Assembly: GCF_949628265.1 (NCBI RefSeq)
Contig: NC_088787.1
Location: 4,950,501 to 5,014,500, forward strand
Reading direction: 5' to 3'
From: Cloeon dipterum
Taxonomy: Eukaryota; Arthropoda; Insecta; Ephemeroptera; Baetidae
Length of the DNA: 64,000 nucleotides
Each line of letters opens with the position of its first letter. The first letter of the stretch is position 1. This document shows, in pieces, positions 10,291 through 23,900 of the stretch. The notes beneath the pieces were generated by a model. The model had not been told where the DNA came from. It did not search any database and saw only the letters and a program-made list of their open reading frames with translations. The position numbers and the translations under genes were made by a program.

Positions 10291-11435
10291 TCCTGGAAAT
10301 ATTTATTTTTATATTTTTTGTACAGTGTGATTTTTTATCGCTGAAAAAGTTCAAAATGATACATGAAAATCATGGTCTGTAAGGAAATTAAATTTTGCGA
10401 GCTTTTCCTGTTTTTTTTTTATTTTAATAAATTTCTAATTTTGCAAATTACATTTTGTTATTTTAATTTTTTTGCTTTAAATCATATTAAATTGAACTCT
10501 CCCTGTACTCAACCTTTTTCAATTTTTCCTCTTTTATTTAATTTAAAGAAATAGAGGGGGATTTCACTTCCATCTTTTTTGTCTTTAACAAAGATTAATT
10601 TAATTATATTTTCGGTTCTATATAAAAAAAAAATTAAATGAGAGCCTAGAAGATGCTGTGAAATTAAAAAAATAAGCCAAAAACACACACAAATAAGACA
10701 ATTTAAACGGCTGCTGATTTCACCTTCTCTGTTTGTTAGTCACCGCCTATAATTGCCGTGCGTTTGTGCTTTATCAGCGTCGGGCCGGGTTCTCTTGCAC
10801 CCGAAATTAACCGGCCGCAGATTAATTCTGGCCGCGCCTGATAACACGATTCCACGCAAGCAAGCAAAGGCCTGCTGAAACGCATGAGTAATTTTCTCCC
10901 TTTCGGCGCAGACGCAAATATAATTATCTCTGATTCACACTCGTCGTCTTTTGTCTTATTTTTATCTGCTCTGCTCTGCTCCGTCGATAACAATTCTGGT
11001 GATTTTACAAACAATTGGATTTTATGACTCGTATCGTGCTGTACATGAGCTATTTTATTAGATCTCGAGATGATAAAATTGTGCAGTCTGCGCAGCGATG
11101 AGGATTTGCTGCACAATTATTGCCGACGCACGTTTTTTTATATAAGAATTACTCATCACGTTCCTCTTGACGCGTTTTATCTCAAACGTCTCGAACTTTA
11201 TAAATTAATCAACTGTGTGCGTCAGCCATCGAGTCAATTGTCCCATTGAGATCAATCATTCTGCCCAGCGATCGATAGTCCATTGGAATTTTTCGATCTA
11301 TCAGCTGAAAATAAAGATAACGCAGTTTGCTTCTGTCACGTGCGACAGTAATAATAATAATAAAAGCCCGCCTTATCTTTTTTTTAAATTAAATTAAATT
11401 TAACCTTTTTATTTATACAGCTCCCTTTTGCCCTT

Positions 11436-11632
11436 TGAAATTAATTGCTTCCGGGGTGAGAAAAATTATGAAAATTTTACAGTAAGAAGAAAACTCGATT
11501 TTTTTTATATTTTCAAAATTTGCAGAATTTTGAAAGGGGTGTGTGTTTGGCCTGATTTAAATTCCCCAGTGGATAGTAGCGTCAAAAACTGCATAAATTC
11601 AGAAAGCTGATTAAATTTCCAGTTTTTCCTCT
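11436..11632. repeat. Dispersed repeat, related to 19867-20088
   Basis: Collinear with a segment in egghead intron 3. Shared words include AAATTATGAAAATTT, TTTTGAAAGGGGTGTGT, GCGTCAAAAACTGC and AGAAAGCTGATTAAATTTCC. Both copies read in the same direction. Type unknown. Confidence 0.65.
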
Positions 11633-13681
11633 TGAGCAAAATTTTCTCAAATTTAAAATTTTCGAAGAAAATTCGTCTGAAAATTTAAACTGGCCGTTTT
11701 TGGGAAAGATCAAAAGACCCAAAATTAAATAAATCGATTTGAGAATCCCCTCAGATAAATTATTTTTTATCCTTTCAATCATTTTTATGATTTTCAGGGG
11801 TAAACTCCGACCCTTATGGCTATCAGAGACTCCACATAACACAAATACATTTTATTTATTTATTTACAAAGACAGATTCATTTTTATGATAATAAAAACG
11901 TAATTAAAATGATATTTTAGTGAAATTCGGCCTTTTTTGTGACAAAGCGAGAGGCGACAGCGGAAAAGTGCGTGCCACGCCCCCTCTGTAGACCAATCAG
12001 ATGGTTTTTGCCAGTTTTCTCCAAAATTTCCAGCGCTTGACCATGTTTCCTCACGTGATTTTGAATCCCCTGATCGAGATCTATCTGAAAACGTAAATCT
12101 CTCTTCGGGGAAATGCGGAATTTCAGTAAAAATTGCGATTGCAAAATTCCTTTGAGAATCCTCCATTTAAAACAATGCTAACTTTTAGGCCAATTTTCTC
12201 CAAAATTTACACCGCTACCTGTATTTTTTTAACTGAAAATTATCCTTATGACCTAATCTGTATGTGCCGGGAAATTCATTTCTTTAAAACAACACGCTTT
12301 AGAGTCACGTGTAAAACAAAATTAAGAAACAGATTCGGCTCGAGTGTGTCTCATTTTTTTTATTTTACGCAATCGGTGGTCGTTGTCTGTCACGAGATTC
12401 TAATCAGCAGCCCTCCGGACGCTGCGGAATGCGAGGAGATAAAAATTTTAGGAGAGACGACGTGTGTGCTGTCAAAAAGGGAGCAGAAAAGAAGAAATAA
12501 ATAAAACACATTCGATCACTTGATAATGCGTGCTTTATTCATGTATTCAACCAGCGCGTAAATTTCTCTATTTCTCATCGCACAATCACGCATCCGCATC
12601 CACTCACTCAGAACATACATTTAATAATAGCTTTACAGGAGAGTATTGCGACGACTCAAATTAAAAAAAAAAAAAATGACGAAATATTCCCTCGCGATGG
12701 AGGGACGAGAGACCAAACAGTGAATTCAATGGCACATTCACCTTTTTGTGCGTTCCGATGTGCGCTTTGGGTGTTTTTTTTCATTTTACAATAATAATTA
12801 TTACAATTTAAACAACACGTACGTACATACACGTCATCGATTTGTGCTCTTTTGGTCCGCGCGTACATCGAAAAATTTTAATTTAGCTGTCCAGCTCTTC
12901 TTTCGTATAAAAATGCTTGTCGGTCGACCCATAAATAGCTTTGGTGCAAAAAGCTGCCGTTTTATCGGCTGCTCGAGACAGTCGGAAGTGTTCAAATACG
13001 CCTTAAAATTACCGCCAAAATTGCAGGAATTCGGTAATATACGGTGGCGCCATCTGTGGACGCGGGAAAACACTTCCAACTGACGCAACGCAGCGAATTT
13101 GCGGTTAGAATTATTACAATTAAGACACTGACTGGCCAATGCTCGATTCGTGGCTCACTTTTTGCAACTCGTCAGTCTTTCCGCGGCTCTTCTCTCTTTC
13201 TATATATTTTTGTTTTCTCTCAAATTCTCGTACTCGTAGGGTTAAGTAGTTGCACACGCACTCAATAAAACGCTCGCTACACCAGCTACGAGTGTTCTCT
13301 GCTCTCTCATTTTAGGTATGACGCAATAATAATAATAATAATTATATATTTGCATAACAAGGTACACTGCTATGATATTTACACGAACAAACGCACACAC
13401 ATGCACTGACCGGTCGACAGGGCTCTTTCTCAGTTGTATATTTACAAAATTACGCAACAACGCGCGAGTCAGTCGAAACGCAAGAGTAAAAAGTGAGGAA
13501 ACGCGGGGCCTCGGGCCCCAAAATCATACTCTTTATTGCTCGGCTGCGGAATGCAATGGCTCCAGCATTCGTCCCGATCCGCCACTGCCCCGAGAATTCA
13601 TTATTTTTTCGAATCTGAAAGAATTCCGGCGGAGGCGCCATCTTGGTGGGCGTGTCAGGTGCCCGAATGTAAACAACGCTA

Positions 13682-13865
13682 CGAATCCACCGATAAGGAA
13701 AGGAGAGGAAAGCTAGGAGATGCGGAACAGCGGCCAGAGTCACCAAAAGAGGGGTGGGGGAAACGTCGCTTGTTGGCTGGTTTTTCGCCCCCCACCCCTT
13801 TCCCTATTTCGTTGACTCTGGGCGCTGTTTCGCATCTCCTAGCTTTGCTCTCCTTTCAGATTCGA
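13682..13865. repeat. Foldback element with arms of about 75 bp
   Basis: The left arm CGAATCC..AAGGAAAGGAGAGG, AAAGCTAGGAGATGCGGAAC, CAGAGTCACC is mirrored on the right by GACTCTGGGCGCTGTTTCGC, ATCTCCTAGCTTTGCTCTCC, TTTCAGATTCG. The inner GGGGTGGGGG / CCCCCCACCCC also pairs. No coding content. The arms differ by a few substitutions, so it is not brand new. Confidence 0.75.
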
Positions 13866-14650
13866 TAATTTAAAGAATTTTTAAAACAAAGATGGCCGCG
13901 GCGGCTTGGGACAAGTGCGGAGGACCATTCGGCTGCTGAAACGGCTTTACAAGTCGTCGAGAGTGAACGCGGTGTGTGGCCCCAATATGGGAAAAAAGTC
14001 ATTTTTGCATTTTTTACAACACTACGGCGCTCGCCAAAACCGAGCCTTTCTTCTTTCTTCAACTTCTCGTCTCGCGGAACATTTCGAGGGGGGCGGGGGG
14101 CTGCTGTAAAAAAATATAATCCAACGCAAAAGTCGACACGCGAATCGAATACTATCTTTGCTTGTCATGTGTGTTTTTCGCAGGATTAACAACACGGACG
14201 CTTTTTGAGCTTTTGCTGCTGCTGCTGCTCTAAATACTCCAAGCTTGCCAAGCTTTTTCTTTGGTCCGAGCCAAAACGGTGCTTTGCTTTTCGTGATAGA
14301 GGGATCAAAGAAAAATTCTAATTTAAAGATGATATTCGATCTGTCTTTGGATGTCAGCTCTTTCTGCGAAAGCCACGCATCATGGCCGCTTCTTGAGGAT
14401 TGGCGGGAAATTTAAAATTCAACGGAAAGCTGACAGGATTCAAATAATGAACTTGAGATTCGTAGTTAGTGTAAAATCACGGTTACACGATTGAAAATTC
14501 TTCGAAAAAGTAATCTTAGAGGCAATAACGCTCCAAAGTTAAGCCACTGCATTGCTATATGTGGATGCAATCAATCTAAACGCGAGTTAAAATTCCTCTA
14601 CTTAAGCTAACTCGACTAGTTTCGGCCTCTAGAACACGGAAAAGTGCAAC

Positions 14651-14656
14651 TTTATT
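14651..14656 (-). terminator. Candidate poly(A) signal of egghead
   Basis: AATAAA on the minus strand, about 330 bases past the egghead stop codon; a canonical signal in the 3' flank. Confidence 0.35.
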
Positions 14657-14986
14657 GAAGAATTATTTCATTTCGAATGTTTTCGTAACGTTTGGGCGCG
14701 ATTTTAAAAAATTCTCCGAATCAAAGAGCCACAAAATTGAAGCTTTCCATCGAACGCCTTGGAAAACACAGCAAGGCGGCCATGTTTGTTTCCCGACAGA
14801 TTTGGCGGGAAACAAGAAACAAGGAACGAATTTCGGCAGCAGAATAAAAGTCTTTGCATCAACAGCAACTGCCAAAGAATTCTTTCGTTCGCGCAAATAA
14901 CACCCGGTATCGGCGGCGGGAGAAGAAAGAATGCAAGGGGGCGTGGCATGTGGGGGTGGGGTTGGGGGCAGCGTGCACTGGCGTGT

Positions 14987-17900
14987 CTAGACGGTGACGG
15001 AGGCGGGCAGCTCCTTGGAGACGACGTAGAAGCGGTACTTGTGGCTGAAGAGACCCCAGATGACGGCCACGTTCTCGATCAGCACGTTGAAGGGGATGGT
15101 GCAGAGGGCGCCGAGGATGCAGAGGACGAAGCGGACGGCGCCGAAGCGGTAGAGCGAGAAGGACTTCATCACGCCGAACACGTACATGTAGATGTTGACG
15201 GCGCCGATGAAGACGCAGAGGAAGTCCATGAGCGGCGGGCACGGGATGGGGAAGAGCGCGGCCAGGATCACGTTGGACGTGCTGAGCGGCATGGTGACCC
15301 ACGAGTAGCACGACACCGCCAGCAGCAGCTTGTGCCGCACCGGAATGATCGGCGAGTGCACCACCAGCAGGATGCCCTGCATCCACCGCTTGCGCTGCTG
15401 CAAAAAGTCCCACAGCGTGAACGGCGACTTCTCCCACATCTCGCCCTCGATGAAGTTGAACGTCAGACCCTCCTTGAAGGCGCGCATCGCGAAGAAGCAG
15501 TCCTCGGCCACAGAGCCGTCCGGGCCGTTGTCAAACGACACCTGCCGTTCCCACGACATCTGCGAAAATAGAGCAAACACCGGATTGTCTCATTAGTCTG
15601 GGAATTAAATCATTGCTGTGGACCAATAAGATTCTTAGACGAAGTTTCTGAGTAAACCAATCAATTCTTGAGGGTCAAATAATTAGTCCAGCGCGACGTG
15701 CGAATTTTTTTTCCCGTCAAAACAATATGAACGAATATGCGAGAAGTGCGCATGCGTGGGAGCTGGCTGGATCTGACAGAGAAGTCATTCGTACAGGCGG
15801 TCTCTCTGCAAGTGCTCAAACTAGCACTTGCGCATGCGCAGTTCTCGCAATTAGGTTCATATTTTATGGCGGGAAAAAGTTCGCACGTCGCGCTGCACTT
15901 TTTGGTCGGTAGAAATGTCCTCTTAAACTAATTCGACCCTCACGAATCGATTGGTGTGCTCAGAAACTTCGTCAAAGACGGTCATTAATCGTAAAAGTAA
16001 CAAGTTTACAGCTGAAATCTCTAAAATTAACTCGCATGAACGACAATAAGAAAATTTCCATAGTTTTGAAAAATTAGCTTCAGAAAACACGCTTGAAAGT
16101 CTTAAAAATGCATTTGTTTAACATTAAAACGCTATCAGATGGGTCTGTGCAGCGTTTAAACTCATTTTACAATGCACACCACATTAAGCCCCCCTTCAAA
16201 TGAAGGAGGCCTCATCTCTGGAGCCTCTAGGGGAGATGAAAAGTGAACGAGCATTTAAATACAATGCTCCTATCTTGACTCAGCACTTGTCTAAGTGTCT
16301 ATTTAACCTCAGAAAGTGCTTTTAACAAGATCGTACTTCCAGTCGCGCAGAGGGGGCTACTGTGGTGTTCGAAAAAAATATTTTTAAGACTCAACACTTT
16401 ATGATAAGCACTTTGGACAGTAAAAATTATAAATAAATTATTGTTTTAAGTTCAATTCCCTTTTAAAGACAATTTAATGACAGGAAAATCGTTTAATTTG
16501 GGCCCTAAAGTACCCTAAAGACGGCCCTATTTGCGCGTATAAAGAATTCAAATTAATCCTCATCTAACTACACTCATCTTAAAAAAAAATTGTAATGAAA
16601 GCTGCATCATTTTTGGCAGCGCGTCAAACGAGACTGGGGCGTAGGTCGTAAACGCAGCTGGAGCATTAACATTGCTCAGTTTTATCGCTTGTTAAATGCT
16701 AAAAAGCAGCAATTCATTCCGAATAGAAAGAGCGAAAGAGAAAGAAAGAAAGCAAGCAAGCGCGCGCGTGTGCCATGCCAACTGGCACACGGCGATTCAC
16801 TCGTTCGTCACGTGACGCTAAACAAAAATACTGAATAATAATAATAGCAAAAGAGTTGCTCGTCTCTTTATACACATATTGTCTTTAGCATTTAGCAGCG
16901 GCGGCAGCGGCAGCGGCTGCGTGGCCTGTGGCGGCGGCCAAGGTCGCGAACGTCGCGCTTCTCGCAGCCTCCACATCCACACCTGCGCTGCTTGCCTTTT
17001 TCCTCGGCGTGACGTGAAAATGAAACGAGCAGGATTATTTGCGGAGTCACTCCTTTGCTGCGAGGAGGAAAGTCGAGGCGTTAAAGTTTTTGAATAAAAT
17101 TTATAGTTTCCCTTTTTGGCAGTAATCCGTTTTCGGGGCCGTGACGTCGGTCGGTCGGTCGAACGTCCCGCATCAGAATGCAGCGGCACGCGCCACCCGA
17201 AGAAAGAAAAAGCAGCTTTCGACCTTTGGCTGCAGCGCGGCTATTTCGGGCCCGGCTTCTCCACTTACCGCCAATCGGCCCATTTCGCCTTCGGACAACT
17301 CGCAGACCGGCGAAATTCCACAAATTATCGCGGTGCCTTTTGATTCCGGCTCGGGATTTACGTTTTCAACCCTTTTTCCTTGTTCGTATTTTATCTCAAA
17401 ACCAGAAGGAAAAAGGATACGTCTGAAATTATTTGATAAGGTTTATCTTTTTTGCTCTCTTGGTTTTTTTTAAAGTGCTGGTTGAAATTGAATTTTTATT
17501 TTTTATAATGGGAAAATCGTAATTATTTTTTAAATATTTAATCTAAATTAATCAATAATTTTATCTAAAGTGAATTTGGTTTAAAATCGTTTACTGTTTA
17601 CCTAACAAAAACCTGATAAAATGTCTTCGGACAGAAATTTTTGAAATATTTTTAGAAATAAAACCGTTTTACAGGTAGCAAGACTATTTTAAGGCCAGAA
17701 TTGACGTATATAATTAGAAAATTGTTTAAGCAATTCCGAGACAAAGAAAACAAGAAAATTTCGAAACTACCTGAAAATTTTGGTAATTATTTTGACGCGT
17801 TAAAAGAAATTATCGTAACCAAAGCCACTATTTCTTCATCATTCTGCTCCCTTTTAATTTCCTCACTCTGCCCGACATTCTTTAATATTTCTAGTGTTGT

Positions 17901-20900
17901 AATCTCACGGGAATTACTTCCACCCTTTTGCTTCTCAAAAAAGAAAAAAAAATCCACTTTAAATAATTCATTTTCGAGCTCGGAAATAAACCAGCTGTCA
18001 GTTCTGTTAGCAATTCCAGCTGTTTTCGCTGCGCGTCTCGATTTTCAGTGTTTGTTTACCCTAGAGAATTTCCGCCCAGTTCGATATCGATTCGTGGCCC
18101 ACTTTCGCTGTCGCCGGCGTCGAATGCGACAACTCTGCTACTTACTCTTCCTTTGGCAAACTCGTAAAATAAAATAAGAAAAACGCACTTTCTGGAATTT
18201 TTAATTAACTTCCACTCGCATCGCATCGGCGACTAATTCGTTTGTCTTTTTACTTTTTTACTTCTTTTCTCGTTCCCATGGGCCGGCTCAAGGCTGCGGG
18301 AATTCCAAGGCGATTACACTCTTGTTTTCCCATCAGCAAACGCCGCCGATTAAACGAGCAAACGCACACGCGTAATCGAGGTGAGCATGACACCATTCGA
18401 TGCACAACACAAACACGCAGAGTAAGCAATCGACAATCGTCGTCGGCGCGACGCAGCTTGCGTTCCACTTGTTTTCTCCGATAATTTTGATAAAAGAGGC
18501 ATTTCATTTTTATTTACTTACTTCTGCGTCTATCGACAAATACAACAAATAGATAGTCACTCAACACTCACGTGAGTGAGCACCGTAATTCCTTCTCTGG
18601 AATTGTATCGAAAGAGAAAGACATTTAATGATGCTATGTTTGATTTTTCTTTTAATTTGGAAAATATTTTTGTACATTTTAGGGCAAATAAATAATCTAA
18701 GTCGTGGAAAAATTGCGATTTGAGACTAAACATTAATCCTTTTGTTTTTTTTAAACAAATAATTGTAATTTAATGGCTGATTTTCGTGATAGTAAATTTT
18801 AAATCTAATTTATTATCCAACGAAACGGAAAGATTTCCACATAAATTACGAAAAGTTTATTTTTAATACCCTCTGAGTGAGTAAGAAAACATTTTTCTAC
18901 CCAAAACAGGAGCAATTTTTAAAAAATCAGTCTTAAAACACCCAGTTTTCCTCATTTTTCTAAAGCAAGTAATTTACTTCATCTGCAATGATATAATCTC
19001 ACGTCACTTTCTCGCTCACCTTAATTAAACTAATTTAATTCTTATCTCCACGCTTCGGTACAATTTTCCTCATCCGTTTCCGACGAGCTGCGCGCTTTTC
19101 CTCGAATCCCATTTAGATTTTCCCATCGGGTTTGCGTCTCGTGTCTGGCGACCTATTTAATTGCACGATTTTCATTCGTGCCCGTCCGTCCGTCCGCCCG
19201 CCCGGCTGGTCGGTGGTGGGTCGTCGACGCGCGGTGCGATAACGTGTTTTACGACGTCGCTGCCATAAACGCCGCGCATCTCGGTGCACGCGCGTGCGTC
19301 TATGTACACACATTGAGCGTTTCATTTCACAAGAGCGAGCAGAAAAACGCTTTGCCTGAAAAAGGAAACGCAATCAGCTCTGCTTCTTTTCCAACCAGCT
19401 CTCTGCCGTGCACCTGAGATGGGGAGTTGTAGTACTTTGTAATATATACGACTGGTCGTGACGTGGAAAATGCTCTAGATTTTCAGCAAAATTGTATTTT
19501 AATTCTTATCTTAATTGCCTTATATTTTTGAAATGTTCTAACACGTTTAAAACGACACGTTAGTTTGTTTTCTTTGGATGATTTAATTATTTCAAGCATC
19601 AGGGCCCAGTTAGGGTTTTTCCTGGCTTAAGAAAGTGAAATTTACACGAAAATCAAATTTATCGATTTTATAGGCGTATTTTCAAGAAAAAATGGTTGCA
19701 GTCCGCCCTAAAATGGAATGATAGTGATTTTTTATTTAAAAAAAAATGAGTTTACATGAAAAGTAAACCCTAACTAATTAATTTTTTCCATCTAATTCTG
19801 AACAAAACCGCCCCAAAATTCAATTTTCCGAATTTTACCGGTTACGCCCCCTTTTTTTGGGCAAAGGAAATGAGTTGCTTCTGGGTGAGGAAAATTATGA
19901 AAATTTAATAGCGAGAAGATACAAAATTTCGAGTCTTTTTGAGTCTTGAAATTAATTTTTTAATTTTTCAAAAGTTGCAGATTTTCGAAAGGGGTGTGTA
20001 TTTGACTTGATTAAAATTCACCAAATCAAAGTTGCGTCAAAAACTGCCTATTTCCAGAAAGCTGAATAAATTTCCAGTTTTTCCCTATTTACAATTTAAT
20101 ATTCCTGTCGTACAAAATGCTCCTTAAAATTTCACAAGGCCGTTAGAAAACCTTTAAAAAATTTTAGAATCGCTTTTTTTAATTGCAAGTGAGTGGTGCA
20201 ACGGGGTGGAAACAGCCCTCACAATCAGAGAAGTATCAGGCGAGCTAGGTCGTCGACCTGGGCGGCCGCGGAATGCGACGAGGCGAGTGCCGCAACGCGA
20301 TTGCGATGCACAAATATTATATCGCCGCTTTGCCTGCTCTCCTCTCTTTCCTCTCACTTTCAAAACAAATCAAACACGCGCTTCGCCACAATTCACAACA
20401 ATTATTTAAATTTGCCTTTTAAAAAAGAAATTAATTTAATTCGTCTGGAGGAGGAAAATTACGAGCAATTGGCGTCCAGATGTTGGGACGATTATACCGC
20501 GCGTTAATTATGGAAATTGGCGTCCTTGACGGCCGCACGCTGCCGCCGCGTGATCCTGCCGTCGAGTGAAATGCAGAGCTTTTCGTTGCCCCAATCAATG
20601 GACGAAACGAAAGACGCGAGAAAGAGAGGCGAGGAAATGGGAGCGAGCGAGCAGGTTGAAAAGCAAAGCAAGGATCTGCTCCACTAACTCGCGCCGCCGC
20701 CGCCACCGCGCATTCCGCTTCGTGCCGTCTTTCTTTTCTGCTAATAATTGTAAGCGTCGCTGCGAAATATGTATTCCGAAGGCGAAAATAAATATCTTTG
20801 AGCTGGAAAACAAATCATTAAAAGTAGGAGAAAAAAATACTAATTAAGACTTTAAAGGGAAATTTGAGCTTAATTTATTTTTAATTGAATATTGAGGAAT

Positions 20901-23900
20901 TTTCTTTCTAAATTACTCTTAAACAACACGTTGAAAAGATAAGATAGGAAGCTCTAATTTATGAAATAATTTAAAATTAATTCTCAAGATGGCAGAATTT
21001 TTTTAAACGCGACACATTTTGCAATTTTTTGGTTCTGTAAATTTATTGTATTCTGGAATTTAGCGGGAATTCAGGAACAAATCGTCACTAAAATATAGAA
21101 TAATTTCAGGACCGAGAAACAATTAAATTTCAGATGTTGCCAAATTTCTCTAAACATTAAACCGTTTCTCAGTGATTTTTTGCTTAATTTCAATTTCTCT
21201 CGCCTCGATTTGTCCAACAGTGTCTGAATTTCCCTTTTGATGATAAAAATCCTGATTTAACAACTAAATTTCTCAGAACCATTACCAGCACTTTGTATAT
21301 TTTTCGCTTTTTCATAAAAATGGTATTCTAGAACCACTTTCCAACTAATTAAAAACAAAAATCGACTCATTCTGTCCTTGCATTTGCATTTCCATGCCTA
21401 ATAGATCGATTTTCCATCAAGGGCGAGAGGAAAAATAAATTTTCAGGGCCGGAATAATTCGAATTTGATTGCCGGCGGTGATTATCGCATTGGTATGAGG
21501 CGCGGAGAATGCGATTGTGGCTTGCTGTTTGGCAAACAAAAGGATTATCTGGCGGTAATCGAGTCATGAATAATGAATCGGCGCGGCGGTGCCGGCGGTC
21601 GGCAACCCCGCGTGCGTTTTCTCGCGGCCACGACACACAAACAAGCAGCCAGCAGCACCAATTGCAGCGTGCGACGCCTGCGGAATGCGAAAACGAGCCG
21701 CTGGATCGCGTAGCAAAAATAAATAGACGCCAGATAACAAATTTCACGCTTCCTTTCCGTTCCTCCTAAATCGGTCCCCTTGTTTTTCGTGAGGAAATGA
21801 TTTGACTTTAATATAATATATCATGCTCCAACAGTGTTTTAAATTGTTATTTAATTTTTAAAAATACAGCATTTAACTTATCTAAATTTATTTTTAACAC
21901 TGGGGCCGGATTCACGCGACTAATTGGCGAATCGACCGTTAGATGACACATCAGGCGAATGCAAATGTAACAAAATACGCGGGAATGAAATTATTAGGTC
22001 GGCACGCCCCTTTTTCAACGCCTCTGATTGGTCGCTGGACTCTCTCCCGATTGGCGTCCATTATTTCGACGCCATATTCACTTCTGACCGGATGGAAACA
22101 AACACAGATCGCAATCCGGACCCCGGTGGGAATTACGACTGCGCAGAAGGTTTTAAATTGGGTCACGCATGCGCAGTGATGCGTTTAGGTCTCTCAGTGA
22201 GATGAAGAAGCGGTCTGAACATACTGCGCATGCTTAAGATGCGCACAAGTTTACTGCGCAGCTTCAAAAAAGGCGAATTTTTTTTAAGCTGACTAATATT
22301 TTCGCTGTTATTTATTTATCGAATCGACCGCTAGATGGCACATCAGGCTAATGGAAATGTAACAAAAATTGGCGGGAATTAAATTATTAGGTTGGCACGC
22401 CTGATCGGCCTCCATTACTTCGACGCCGTATTGACTTCTGACCAAAATAAAGAGTGAAGCAGATATTTGACTAAGTTAAAATATTATTTATTTCTAGAAA
22501 ATAGAGAAAAACGAATTTAAAATTAATTCAGCGCCACCTTAGGCTGATTAATGGCCATGAATCTAATTAGAATGAAACCAATTATAATTAATGTATTTCT
22601 TGACTCTAATTTAATTATTAAAATTAAATTTATAAATATTTTGTCATGTCTTGTTGACACTTTCATTGGCGTAGATTTGTCGAGGGACTTATCGAGCGGC
22701 GCCAGCGCTAATTTGGCCGGCGAGATTTCCACGCCGACTGTGAGCGACGGACGGGCCAAAGTACACAAATAAAGCAAGCGCAGTGCTGTGGCAACGGCGG
22801 GCGACAAACAAACGAACGCCACGCGGCTGCTTGCTGACCCAACTGGCTGCGGCTGGGTGCGAAAAGCAGCCAGCATTCCCAAAGGCACAAAGGCAGACGC
22901 TTTCCGGGCCGGGGCCGGCCGGAAGCTGCGCTGACTCACCCGCCCAATTCGTGGAAATGAGCAACGAATTTTCCGGGATGCGTTCACATTTTTAAAAAAT
23001 CGAATAAAACAGATTTTAAAACATTCGGAGCAGTTGAATGCTAATATAAATCATTTTGCCTTTTTCATTGATGTCTTTCTGGCAGGGCTGCCAGATTTTG
23101 ACACCGTGTGAGTCGCTAATTGGCCGAGATTCATCTCTCCAGCGGTGGCGTCGGCACCCGAATCAGCGCCAATTTCTCGCTCCGCGGCCTTTGTTCCACT
23201 CGGCGGTGCAGCAACCGACCGCTTTTCCTTCTCTCACATCAGTCAGCGCGCCCCTATCCCCGATGAAACGCAGGCCTAACTGCGTCCGACTTTCTTCCAA
23301 ATTAGGCTTTGATTGCAGTTATGCCACCTTTCAAATAATCCGGCCCGACAGTTTTAAAATTGACGACCGCTCCTTAATTTCATCACTGTTATAAAACAGT
23401 TAATTTTTCACCCCTTCGGTGTCCGATTTCATGTGACATTTGAGAGGCCGGCGAGATTTCCGCCTCGACATGTGCAAAAAGGAGAGAATAAAAATTTGGC
23501 ATCATGCGTATGTAGTATGTGCAGCTGGCGGAAAAAGCAAACGTGGGCGGAGTTCGGGTGTTATCAACTCCACTTTGAGTGAATCACTCGACTCGAAATA
23601 ACCGCGTCACTTATCAGACGCACAGATTCTTCTCTCGGCCTCTGCGGACGCGATAAGGGCCGAGATTTGGTCGAAAAGGCGGCAAAGGTCGCTCAAAGGC
23701 GGAGGGGCGTAATGTCACGCAGCGCGTGCCTCCATGTTGCGACGACCAGAGGCCAGTTTTTATCTCTTTGAGGGAAGGCAATTAGTCATTTATGAACTTG
23801 TTTTGCATTCCGGCACGAAACAATCCGAATTAGAACGATTAGTCATAGCGCATCCGGCTCAATGGTCAGGTCGAAGGGCGGAAGATCGATTTTCGCGTAA

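Larger units (their letters stand above)
6205..14986. other. 8.8-kb gene desert between SMIM20 and egghead
   Basis: No exon with a recognisable protein motif was found on either strand. The content is AT-rich DNA with CpG-rich islands (about 6610-6880, 9270-9650, 13490-13870), a GT-dinucleotide run (about 7606-7631), one complete TTAA-flanked MITE, members of several dispersed repeats, and a foldback at 13682-13865. The islands may be distal promoters, enhancers or non-coding first exons. Open frames inside them are explained by GC content or trinucleotide runs. Confidence 0.5.

Noticed and set aside
14759-15571. 270-residue open frame on the plus strand
   Set aside because: It is the antisense of the last egghead exon: composition is GC-driven Glu/Asp/His runs, with no domain, and the minus frame matches Egghead along its full length.
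17701-18177. 158-residue plus-strand open frame in egghead intron 3
   Set aside because: AT-rich first half and an arginine/lysine-rich tail, no motif, no splice partners and no similarity I recognise; consistent with chance.
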